In this document: one piece after another, positions 4,784 through 9,998 of the stretch | Position numbering within the stretch: position 1 is the first letter of the stretch | Layout: each line of letters begins with the position of its first letter | From: Candidatus Uhrbacteria bacterium | GTDB lineage: Bacteria > Patescibacteriota > Patescibacteriia > UBA9934 > UBA11717 | NCBI GenBank assembly: GCA_018701105.1 | Contig: JABIWD010000001.1 | Span: 1-9,998, forward strand | Length of the DNA stretch: 9,998 bases | Direction of reading: 5' to 3' | Notes under the pieces: generated by a model | Database searches by the model: none | The model's input: only the letters and a program-made list of their open reading frames with translations | What the model was told of the DNA's origin: nothing | Program-made: the position numbers and the translations under genes

Positions 4784-6765
4784 AGAAACTTCTCAACAAG
4801 ATTAAAAACCAGAAGATCGCTCTTGTTGTTGGAGGTGTAGTTTTGGTGATCGCATTGTTGTCAGCAGGTGGTGGCGCATATGCCTACGCATATCAAGGTG
4901 ACTTCTTCCCTGGGATCTCAGTTGGAGAGATCAACGTGGGAGGACAGACATACGACAACGGTCGCGGTATGGTCAACGAACGAGTGGACAGCCTATTTTC
5001 AGAAGGTGCAGAAGTGTCAGTCAACGGAACAACCAAGACAATCCCCCTTCGAGCAGTAGCTCAGTCCGATCCTGACCTTTCACGAGACCTTGTGATCCTG
5101 AATACAGACGCAGCTATCGCCGAGGCGTTTTCCTTTGGTCGCCGCGGATCGTTTCCGCAACGAGTTTGGGAAATATTGCACGCAGGCATCGCCCGACCAG
5201 TGGTTGACGTTACAGTTGAAACCGACAAGGAGAGCATTGAAGGGCAGCTACTAGAGCACTTCGGCGCATATTACGACCCAGCAGTTGAGCCAGGGTTTAA
5301 CTTTGAGTTCGATGAAGATAACAAAGCGTGGATGCTCGATCTAACAGAAGGATCCGCAGGACGAACATTCGATCTTGATGAGGCATCCGACAGACTCACA
5401 CAATCACTTTCAGATTTGAGCATGGAGCCACTTAGAATTGCGGTTGTCGATGAAGTGCCGGAGCTTACAATGGACGATGTTGAGTTATTGCGAGACGAAG
5501 CGAGTATCGCGCTCAACACAGCTCCATTTAAATTCGTATACGATGCCGGGCGCTTTGATAAGTATGAGTTCGAACTCGATTCAGCGACACTCGCGCCAGC
5601 AATGATCGCGATTAAGGAGGATGGAGAAATCGTGCTCGCGGTGAACGAGGAGATCGATGTGTTCTTTGAAACTATCGTGGAAGATATCGACAACGAAGCA
5701 CAGGATGCTAAGTTTGAAATCTCTGGAACAAGAGTAAACGAGTTCCTGCCAAGCAAGGACGGTCGCTCGGTCAACGTCGATGCCACCAAAGCATCTCTTA
5801 ACGCCGTTCTCGCTATCGCACAACAAGATCATGACCAAGAAATCGATAGCATCGTGATATCAGTAGATACTGTTGAACCATCGATCCCAACAGGTTCGGT
5901 GAACGATCTCGGCATCACTGAAATTCTGGGTGTAGGTACATCGGACTTCTCTGGAAGCCCATCAAACCGCATCAAGAACATCCGTCATGGAATATCAAAA
6001 CTAAATGGCGTACTCATTGCACCCGACGAAGAGTACTCGTTGATCGCACAACTAAAGCCATTCACGATATCCGACGGATACCTCCCCGAGCTCGTCATTA
6101 AGGGTGACGAGATTAAGCCAGAGATTGGCGGCGGGCTTTGTCAGATTGGTTCAACAGCATTCCGCGCAGTCATGAACTCTGGTCTCGAAGTTACACAAAG
6201 ACGAAACCACAGTCTCGTAGTTAGCTATTACAACGATGCATCGAACGGTAACCCCGGAACAGATGCGACACTGTACGATCCTAACCCTGACTTCCGGTTT
6301 ATCAACGACACAGGCAACCACGTTCTACTCACAACAGAAATGAACGTCTCTACTGGACGACTCGCGTTTACTTTCTGGGGTACGAGCGATGGACGCAAGG
6401 GTTACTACACTCCCCCGGTTGTACAAAACTGGATTGGAGCCGGAGCTACCCGCACAACATACACAACAGACCTTGCTCCTGGAGCTCGGAAGTGCCAAGG
6501 AGCGCATCCCGGTGCTAACACATCGTTCAACTACATTGTTGAGCGACCAGATGGTGAGGTTGAAGAGATTGTGTACGAGTCTCACTACCGACCACTGCCA
6601 ACTATCTGCCTTGTAGGGCTGGGAGATGGGGAGTCGGTGGATGACGATGGGAACCTCGTTGAGGCTGTAGAAGAGGTCGATGACTCCGGCGATACTGAAG
6701 GTGACGTCGTAGAGGAAGATCCCACTGAGGTCGATGATCCGGCAGACACAGAAATAATTGAATAA
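4780..6765 (+). CDS. VanW-domain cell-surface protein with peptidoglycan-binding-like repeats
   Basis: The product has 661 residues. A basic start plus one hydrophobic helix (about 12-36) makes it a signal-anchor protein with nearly everything outside the membrane. Residues about 45-375 contain two divergent copies of the YoaR/PG_binding_4-like region that usually precedes VanW; the first begins with the typical FFPGISVGEINVGGQT. The VanW domain covers about 388-545: it opens at DFSGSPSNRIKNI, has the signature GGGLCQIGST (450-459, one cysteine), and continues with RRNHSLVVSYY and TDATLYDPNPDF. After a beta-rich segment, the last ~45 residues (from about 617) are an acidic D/E/V-rich low-complexity tail. 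VanW is named from vancomycin-resistance clusters, but its activity is poorly defined; family context points to cell-wall association, and nothing here indicates glycopeptide resistance. It is the last gene of the Hsp20 operon and is followed by a strong terminator. Confidence 0.9.
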   Translation: MKKLLNKIKNQKIALVVGGVVLVIALLSAGGGAYAYAYQGDFFPGISVGEINVGGQTYDNGRGMVNERVDSLFSEGAEVSVNGTTKTIPLRAVAQSDPDLSRDLVILNTDAAIAEAFSFGRRGSFPQRVWEILHAGIARPVVDVTVETDKESIEGQLLEHFGAYYDPAVEPGFNFEFDEDNKAWMLDLTEGSAGRTFDLDEASDRLTQSLSDLSMEPLRIAVVDEVPELTMDDVELLRDEASIALNTAPFKFVYDAGRFDKYEFELDSATLAPAMIAIKEDGEIVLAVNEEIDVFFETIVEDIDNEAQDAKFEISGTRVNEFLPSKDGRSVNVDATKASLNAVLAIAQQDHDQEIDSIVISVDTVEPSIPTGSVNDLGITEILGVGTSDFSGSPSNRIKNIRHGISKLNGVLIAPDEEYSLIAQLKPFTISDGYLPELVIKGDEIKPEIGGGLCQIGSTAFRAVMNSGLEVTQRRNHSLVVSYYNDASNGNPGTDATLYDPNPDFRFINDTGNHVLLTTEMNVSTGRLAFTFWGTSDGRKGYYTPPVVQNWIGAGATRTTYTTDLAPGARKCQGAHPGANTSFNYIVERPDGEVEEIVYESHYRPLPTICLVGLGDGESVDDDGNLVEAVEEVDDSGDTEGDVVEEDPTEVDDPADTEIIE

Positions 6766-6768
6766 CAA

Positions 6769-6804
6769 AAATGACCCAGCTTCTCGCGAGAGGCTGGGTC
6801 ATTT
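6769..6804. terminator. Strong bidirectional terminator
   Basis: A perfect 12-bp stem (6769-6780 with 6793-6804, core ATGACCCAGC) has an inner CTCGCGAG palindrome. It is followed by T-rich sequence in both directions (ATTTTCTTCC rightwards, TTTTTGTTATT leftwards). It ends the VanW transcript and the minus-strand small RNA. Confidence 0.9.
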
Positions 6805-6922
6805 TCTTCCCCTGTAAAGGCAGCACACAAGAAGACGGCAGCATAGGTAAAGTCGAGCCGAAGCCTGAGTCTACCTACAAGACGTCCCCATGCTTGTCGT
6901 GTGTGCTGGCTTCATGGGGGAA
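6770..6922 (-). ncRNA. ~150-nt rod-like small RNA, 6S-like architecture
   Basis: The unit runs from the minus-strand promoter at 6957-6929 to the shared terminator. Between them, distant segments pair in nested order: 6806-6812 with 6917-6923 (CTTCCCC), 6822-6829 with 6900-6907 (AGCACACA, 8 bp perfect), and 6844-6849 with 6872-6877 (TAGGTA). The apex has a GGC-UUCG-GCU hairpin on the minus strand, a stable tetraloop only in that orientation. The 5' arm of the internal loop can fold its own hairpin (ACAAG/CTTGT). A closing stem, large central bubble and apical hairpin in a 150-nt RNA recall 6S RNA. The conserved SRP apical loops are absent. The 6S identity is a hypothesis; that this is a structured RNA is well supported. 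Confidence 0.7.
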
Positions 6923-6928
6923 GATCTG

Positions 6929-6957
6929 AAATTACCATACCACAGCGCCCCTGTCAA
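6929..6957 (-). promoter_or_regulatory. Promoter of the rod-like small RNA
   Basis: On the minus strand, TTGACA (6957-6952) is followed by a 17-base spacer and TAATTT (6934-6929). The predicted start near 6922 falls on the first bases of the RNA's closing stem. Confidence 0.7.
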
Positions 6958-7041
6958 GTCCAAGAGATGCTAGGATTAGGTATAAAATGTGTTCGTACGT
7001 TAATAATTGGCTAAGGTTGGGTGAATAGTTAGCGCCTAGGC

Positions 7042-7076
7042 TTGACAAGGTCCTTTTTCTGTGCTATATTGCACAG
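7042..7076 (+). promoter_or_regulatory. Promoter with inverted repeat around the -10
   Basis: TTGACA (7042-7047), a 17-base spacer and TATATT (7065-7070). The -10 is flanked exactly by CTGTGC (7059-7064) and GCACAG (7071-7076), an inverted repeat with 6-bp arms, which is a plausible operator. The start near 7077 leaves a ~40-base leader. The stretch 6961-7041 upstream holds nothing else I can support. Confidence 0.75.
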
Positions 7077-7116
7077 TCGATTACACGGCCTATGCATAGC
7101 ATCGAAGGGAGACCCA

Positions 7117-7401
7117 TTGTCCAGTAACATCCGAATCGAGAACCTGAGCGCCCTTCAGAACAGCCTCTTCCCAACGGAGGAAGCGAGCGGAAACGAGAGC
7201 CTCATGATGCTGACCCACGGCGATGGCCAGCTCACGCACGTCTCCGTCTACGGTGTTGAGCTCGTGGCCGGCAACCTGTTCGAGGTGAAGGCGACGATCC
7301 CGTTCACCCAGAACTGGAACGTACTGCTCCACATCAACAGGACCACGCTCGAAGGCGTGATCGTGCGTTCCTGGCGCGACCGCGTGAGGGCGGTCGCCTA
7401 G
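7117..7401 (+). CDS. Orphan small protein, 94 aa, TTG start
   Basis: Unrecognised. The frame is open further upstream, but the promoter lies inside that extension, so the start must be downstream of ~7077. TTG 7117 is five bases after AAGGGAG (7105-7111) and is the best choice. The product is soluble, with alternating hydrophobic residues suggesting a mainly beta fold (LTHVSVYGVELVAG, NLFEVKATIPF, NWNVLLHIN, LEGVIVRSWRDRVRAVA). There is no signal peptide, membrane helix or cysteine. Third codon positions are strongly G/C, unlike the AT-richer TrmB-like gene, which fits high expression or a different history. It is a single-gene unit with its own strong promoter and terminator. Confidence 0.75.
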   Translation: MSSNIRIENLSALQNSLFPTEEASGNESLMMLTHGDGQLTHVSVYGVELVAGNLFEVKATIPFTQNWNVLLHINRTTLEGVIVRSWRDRVRAVA

Positions 7402-7419
7402 ACCACCACACCGGAACTT

Positions 7420-7456
7420 GCACCCACAAGGCACCTGCCTTTGTGGGTGTTCTTGT
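7420..7456 (+). terminator. Intrinsic terminator of the 94-aa gene
   Basis: CACCCACAA (7421-7429) pairs with TTGTGGGTG, extended by GG/CC around a short loop with one bulged T. The stem is followed by TTCTTGTATT on the plus strand. Confidence 0.8.
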
Positions 7457-7461
7457 ATTCA

Positions 7462-7485
7462 AAAAAACGCCCGAAGGCGTTTTTC
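7462..7485 (-). terminator. Intrinsic terminator of clpP
   Basis: A stem AAAACGCC/GGCGTTTT encloses a UUCG loop on the minus strand (CGAA on the plus strand) and is followed by a T-run. It lies a few bases beyond the clpP stop. The A/T ends make it usable in both directions, so it backs up the 94-aa gene's terminator. Confidence 0.85.
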
Positions 7486-7489
7486 TTGT

Positions 7490-8065
7490 TTACTTGATTA
7501 TCTTGTCTATCAACCCGTACTCCAACGCCTCCTTTGCGTTCAGGAAGTTGTCTCGCTCTGTGTCATCCGTCACCTTCTTGAGCGATTGTCCCGTGTTCTT
7601 AGCGAGGATCTTGTTCAGGTCCTCCTTCATTTGCAAAATTCGCTCTGCGTGGATCTTGATGTCCGTTGCCTGACCCTGTGCTCCTCCCAAGACCTGGTGA
7701 ATCATCACCTCTGAGTTCGGCAAACAGAACCGCTTCCCTTTCTGACCGGAGCTGAGCAAGAAAGCTCCCATGCTTGCGGCCATTCCTATGCAGATCGTCG
7801 ACACATCAGGCTTGATGTATTGCATCGTGTCGTAGATCGCAAGACCTGCCGTAACGGATCCTCCCGGTGAGTTGATGTAAATGGAAATGTCTTTGCCCTT
7901 ATCCTGACTCGACAAAAAGAGTAACTGCGCGATGATCGAGTTTGCAACACTGTCGTCGATCGGACCGCCTAAAAAGATAATGCGATCTTTTAATAGGCGA
8001 GAGTAGATGTCGTACGCGCGCTCACCATGCGCGGTTTTTTCTATTACTGTTGGAATCAAATTCAT
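7490..8065 (-). CDS. clpP: ATP-dependent Clp protease proteolytic subunit ClpP
   Basis: This 191-residue serine peptidase forms a double-heptamer chamber and degrades substrates unfolded by ClpX or ClpA/C-type ATPases, none of which is in this window. The catalytic triad is intact: Ser98 in GMAASMGAFLL, His123 in MIHQVLGG and Asp172 in DTERDNF. The oxyanion-loop SPGGSV (66-71) and the GQATDI motif (131-136) are also present. Length matches the mature family size. The N-terminus MNLIPTVIEKTAHGERAYDIYSRLL starts near the usual processing point, so there is little or no propeptide. The ATG has no recognisable Shine-Dalgarno. A TATAAT with an upstream TG (extended -10) at 8097-8092 gives a leader of about 20 bases. 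It is divergent from the 181-aa gene, and the two promoters are interlocked within about 50 bases. Confidence 0.97.
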   Translation of the reverse strand: MNLIPTVIEKTAHGERAYDIYSRLLKDRIIFLGGPIDDSVANSIIAQLLFLSSQDKGKDISIYINSPGGSVTAGLAIYDTMQYIKPDVSTICIGMAASMGAFLLSSGQKGKRFCLPNSEVMIHQVLGGAQGQATDIKIHAERILQMKEDLNKILAKNTGQSLKKVTDDTERDNFLNAKEALEYGLIDKIIK

Positions 8066-8091
8066 ATATGGAGCCAGGTATTTATAAAGCG

Positions 8092-8100
8092 ATTATACCA
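8092..8100 (-). promoter_or_regulatory. clpP extended -10 promoter
   Basis: TGGTATAAT on the minus strand (8100-8092) is a perfect -10 with the extended TGn element. No TTGACA occurs at the proper distance; the expected -35 region overlaps the divergent promoter's -35. Confidence 0.65.
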
Positions 8101-8110
8101 TGCGCCTGCA

Positions 8111-8139
8111 TTGACAAACAAAAAAGATAGTCGTATAAA
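8111..8139 (+). promoter_or_regulatory. Promoter of the 181-aa gene
   Basis: TTGACA (8111-8116), a 17-base spacer and TATAAA (8134-8139), predicting a start near 8146 and a ~40-base leader with GAGAGGAG. It is back-to-back with the clpP promoter, so the two may compete for polymerase. Confidence 0.8.
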
Positions 8140-8184
8140 AGAAAAGCTCAAAGGCGACAACGCCTATAACCGAGAGGAGCACAC

Positions 8185-8730
8185 TTGAGACCAGAAATGA
8201 ATTCACGGCAACATAGCGGCAGGCACGCCCGAACGCCTCGATCCGCTACGTCGGTGGTCGTCAGCGACAGCAGACGCACGACGTTCAGGAACAAGCAGAT
8301 CTATCGGCTCTGTACCGAGGCAAGGATGCTCGATGTCCTTGGAGGCATCGCGGACAAGAAGATCGAGAAGATCGGCGTCGACCAGAACGGCAACCCGCTT
8401 TACATCGTGGACGTAGGCACCGGAGCCAACGCACAGCGGCTGCTGATTTCGTGCAACGTGGCTACGCGAACCAGGATGGTGGCCAAGAAGGCCAGGCCGA
8501 TGATGGGTACGTCGTATTCCCGCGGCAAGAAGAAGAAACCGCGGAAGGTGAAGAAGACGCTCACGTTGGCATCCGTGCGAGTCAAGAGCCTGGACGCTCT
8601 GGACATCGCAAAGACGTGGGCCAAGCACAACGGACCAGACGACATCCTGCTGGGTAACTTCCGCAACATCAAGTCGATGGAGCTGGAAATGCCGCTTGCA
8701 GGAGAGCGCGCCTGGAAGGACGTCGGATAG
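8185..8730 (+). CDS. Basic orphan protein, 181 aa, TTG start
   Basis: Unrecognised. TTG 8185 sits five bases after GAGAGGAG (8172-8179); an in-frame ATG at 8197 is the alternative. The N-terminal ~35 residues are rich in R, S and T and probably disordered. Residues about 36-105 look folded (YRLCTEARMLDVLGGIADKK, then GNPLYIVDVGTG and QRLLISCNVATR). A lysine/arginine cluster at 114-124 (GKKKKPRKVKK) follows, and then a C-terminal part with DALDIAKTWAKHNGPDDILL. High positive charge suggests RNA, DNA or ribosome binding, but no known domain is evident. There is no membrane segment or signal peptide. The gene is G/C-rich at third positions and monocistronic, with a strong promoter and a terminator, like the other orphan genes here. 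Confidence 0.8.
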   Translation: MRPEMNSRQHSGRHARTPRSATSVVVSDSRRTTFRNKQIYRLCTEARMLDVLGGIADKKIEKIGVDQNGNPLYIVDVGTGANAQRLLISCNVATRTRMVAKKARPMMGTSYSRGKKKKPRKVKKTLTLASVRVKSLDALDIAKTWAKHNGPDDILLGNFRNIKSMELEMPLAGERAWKDVG

Positions 8731-8738
8731 ACAACGAG

Positions 8739-8773
8739 GCCGTTTCACCAGCAGGTGGAACGGCTATTTTATT
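8739..8773 (+). terminator. Intrinsic terminator of the 181-aa gene
   Basis: An 11-bp stem (8739-8749 with 8754-8764, loop AGCA) followed by TATTTTATT. One pair is U.G on the plus strand and would be a C.A mismatch on the minus strand, and no T-run follows leftwards, so it is plus-specific. Its tail contains the stop codon of the convergent DHH gene. Confidence 0.85.
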
Positions 8774-9723
8774 AAAACTTTGCTCCCTTTCTTTTCAATT
8801 CTTCCCTTTACTGTAAACCCACATGATCCAGGATGACCTCCACCTCCTGGGAATTGTTTTGCAATTTGAGAAACATCAATTGTATGAGACCGCATACTTA
8901 CTTTCACGCCCTCTTTGTTCGGCAACTCTTTTAAAAACATCACGACCTCTACGTCCAGTGTCGCCGCGAGGTAATCCATCACTTCAAAATAGTCCTCGTG
9001 ACCCGTGCTTGTGGAATCAAGGTCGGCTCGCGTTACGTACACAACTGCCAAACTCAAATCAGGTATCTTTACAGTGCGTTCAAAGATTCTCCCCCATAAC
9101 TGCAGACGGTTAACCGGATAGCTTTTCACAATCTTGGTCACAACATCTTTGATAGATCCTCCCGCCATCAACAGCTCACTCGCCCGCTCTACTGAGCCAG
9201 ACTGTGTTACAGCATTTGAGAGTACGCGAGTGTCCGTCATGATCCCCGTGATCAAGCACTTCGCCATGTCACGAGTGATCTTGATCTTGCTGTCCAAAAG
9301 AAACTCGTACACCAGCTCGCAGGTCGAGCTCAAGCTAGGGTCTACAATACTCACATCACCAAAGCCTGAGTTGGATGCGTGATGGTCGAACACAATAAGT
9401 GGTGTCCGACGTAGATGAAATTCTAATTTGCGATTAACATAGGATTCGCGCGAAGAATCAAAGACGATAACAAGATCGACCGTCGAATCTTTGAGCACAT
9501 CTGTGTCACGTGTCGCATTCTCAATACCAGGAAGAAACTTCAACATCTCCATAACCTCCGACCCAGCGTGGTGACTCACCTTCTTGCCGAGCCCCCGCAA
9601 ATATTCTGAAAAAGCCAAACTTGAACCGAACGTATCACCATCGGATCGTTCATCGGTCAGCAGAAGAATGTGTTGGGCGACGTCGACAAGCTCACGAACT
9701 GCCTGGAATTGGAGAGATTTCAT
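8764..9723 (-). CDS. DHH/DHHA1 phosphoesterase, NrnA-like
   Basis: Probably a cytoplasmic Mn-dependent phosphoesterase of DHH subfamily 1; NrnA relatives degrade 2-5-nt RNAs and dephosphorylate pAp. Starting at ATG 9723 it has 319 residues; a TTG at 9735 would add four but lies within the -10 box, so it is rejected. Counting from that TTG, motif I is TDERSDGDTFGS (27-38), motif II has D93 (VIVFDSS), and motif III is the name-giving FDHHAS (116-121). Motif IV is GIMTDT, and the C-terminal DHHA1 glycine loop is GGGGHPGSCG (297-306). The usual motif I is HxxPDGD; here the metal-binding His is Asp28 and the Pro is Ser31, while both downstream aspartates remain. The protein may still bind metal through Asp. 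There is no CBS or GGDEF domain, so it is not GdpP or polyA polymerase. The message probably starts about 5 bases before the ATG. Confidence 0.9.
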   Translation of the reverse strand: MKSLQFQAVRELVDVAQHILLLTDERSDGDTFGSSLAFSEYLRGLGKKVSHHAGSEVMEMLKFLPGIENATRDTDVLKDSTVDLVIVFDSSRESYVNRKLEFHLRRTPLIVFDHHASNSGFGDVSIVDPSLSSTCELVYEFLLDSKIKITRDMAKCLITGIMTDTRVLSNAVTQSGSVERASELLMAGGSIKDVVTKIVKSYPVNRLQLWGRIFERTVKIPDLSLAVVYVTRADLDSTSTGHEDYFEVMDYLAATLDVEVVMFLKELPNKEGVKVSMRSHTIDVSQIAKQFPGGGGHPGSCGFTVKGRIEKKGSKVLIK

Positions 9724-9734
9724 AGCAATACGCA

Positions 9735-9763
9735 AGCATATAGGAGATCCTGGATTGGGTCAA
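9735..9763 (-). promoter_or_regulatory. Promoter of the DHH gene
   Basis: On the minus strand, TTGACC (9763-9758) is followed by a 17-base spacer and TATGCT (9740-9735). The predicted start near 9728 lies about five bases before ATG 9723, making a nearly leaderless message. The -35 is five bases from the hairpin repeat at 9769. Confidence 0.6.
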
Positions 9764-9768
9764 GCAAT

Positions 9769-9854
9769 GTCATCCTGAGCGGGAGCGTCGGGATCTCATT
9801 GCTCCAGAGTTTCTGGCAAGATGAGATCCTCACGTCGTCCCTCCTCAGGATGAC
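9769..9854. repeat. 86-bp intergenic hairpin repeat
   Basis: Perfect 11-bp terminal inverted repeats (GTCATCCTGAG at 9769-9779 and CTCAGGATGAC at 9844-9854) enclose a second inverted pair GATCTCA/TGAGATC and a central CCAGA-GTT-TCTGG hairpin with TTG/CAA. The outer motif, GTCATCCTGAGCG followed by a GGATCTC-like core, matches a dispersed intergenic repeat I know from many environmental bacterial genomes. It has no ORF and no clear target duplication. It could be a non-autonomous mobile element or a REP-like hairpin. Confidence 0.7.
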
Positions 9855-9870
9855 AGCCATGCCTCGAATC

Positions 9871-9909
9871 AAAAGCAAGACCCGGGAACGCAGCGCGCGT
9901 TCCCGGGTC
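9871..9909 (-). terminator. Intrinsic terminator of the right-edge gene
   Basis: A perfect 13-bp stem (9879-9891 with 9897-9909, core ACCCGGGAACGC, loop of 5) is followed on the minus strand by TTGCTTTTGATT. It lies about 20 bases after the stop of the partial gene at the window edge. Confidence 0.85.
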
Positions 9910-9929
9910 GAGTAGTCTTCTTGATCGAG

Positions 9930-9998
9930 CTACGCGCTCTTCCGCGCCATCTCGGGGAGGTTGGCGAGGATCTGCGCAACTTCCGATCCGCAGCCGAA
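9930..9998 (-). CDS. C-terminal end of a minus-strand gene (partial)
   Basis: The last 22 codons of a gene that enters from the right edge, ending at TAG 9932-9930. The visible tail begins FGCGSEVAQILANLPEMA and ends in a short basic stretch, as expected for a helical C-terminus. G/C-ending codons and the strong terminator right after the stop support coding, and both resemble the other short orphan genes here. Too little is visible to name it. Confidence 0.6.
   Translation of the reverse strand, partial: FGCGSEVAQILANLPEMARKSA

Noticed and set aside
5271..5789. Serine-rich 172-codon minus-strand frame
   Set aside because: It is the antisense shadow of the VanW gene; low-complexity S/T content arises from reading its Asp/Glu/Ala codons backwards.
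7042..7116. TTG 7042 as a longer start for the 94-aa protein
   Set aside because: This TTG is the first triplet of the -35 box TTGACA, so it is upstream of the transcript.
8203..8748. 181-codon minus-strand frame opposite the basic orphan gene
   Set aside because: The plus strand has the promoter, Shine-Dalgarno, TTG start and terminator; the minus frame has none and is rich in H, L, R and V by antisense bias.
1..9998. CRISPR array, insertion sequence, tRNA
   Set aside because: No regularly spaced direct repeats, no transposase frame and no cloverleaf with a T-loop signature were found.

Overview
The window looks like part of a bacterial genome with a compact, CPR/Patescibacteria-like gene set. 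This is inferred from gene content: a TrmB-type HTH regulator, a long VanW-domain cell-surface protein, Hsp20, ClpP, a DHH/DHHA1 phosphoesterase and many short orphan proteins. No rRNA, tRNA or biosynthetic gene is present to fix the taxonomy. TAA, TAG and TGA all act as stops. Recoverable promoters are mostly TTGACA-17-TATAAT-like, and nearly every unit ends in a visible hairpin terminator.

Layout. 1-1035 (+) is the 3' part of a coiled-coil/two-helix membrane protein, closed by a bidirectional terminator. About 1050-2650 holds no convincing protein gene. Its first kilobase is dense in hairpins and, read on the minus strand, has its own promoter, several UUCG/GAAA tetraloops and a terminator, so it is most likely a ~1.0 kb structured RNA. 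Its last ~360 bases form a separate plus-strand unit with a near-consensus promoter, hairpins and a double-hairpin end. 2654-4014 (-) holds a TrmB-like regulator, a 73-aa coiled-coil protein and a 74-aa orphan; the two orphans each have a promoter and a terminator, and the regulator has a -10 box almost at its start codon.

4142-6765 (+) is an operon of Hsp20, a 71-aa orphan and a 661-aa VanW-type anchored protein, behind a palindrome-overlapped promoter. Between that operon and the next gene, a minus-strand promoter and the shared terminator delimit a ~150-nt rod-like RNA. 7042-8730 has a 94-aa orphan, ClpP (-) and a basic 181-aa orphan divergent from ClpP. 8764-9723 (-) is an NrnA-like DHH phosphoesterase with an altered first metal motif. 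An 86-bp hairpin repeat, a strong terminator and the last 22 codons of another minus-strand gene close the window.

The conserved genes look like envelope maintenance (VanW), proteostasis (Hsp20, ClpP) and nucleotide or nanoRNA turnover (DHH). The most unusual content is the set of stand-alone structured RNAs and the short, strongly promoted orphan genes. Several conserved genes appear to start almost at the transcript 5' end, whereas the orphan genes carry good Shine-Dalgarno sequences.
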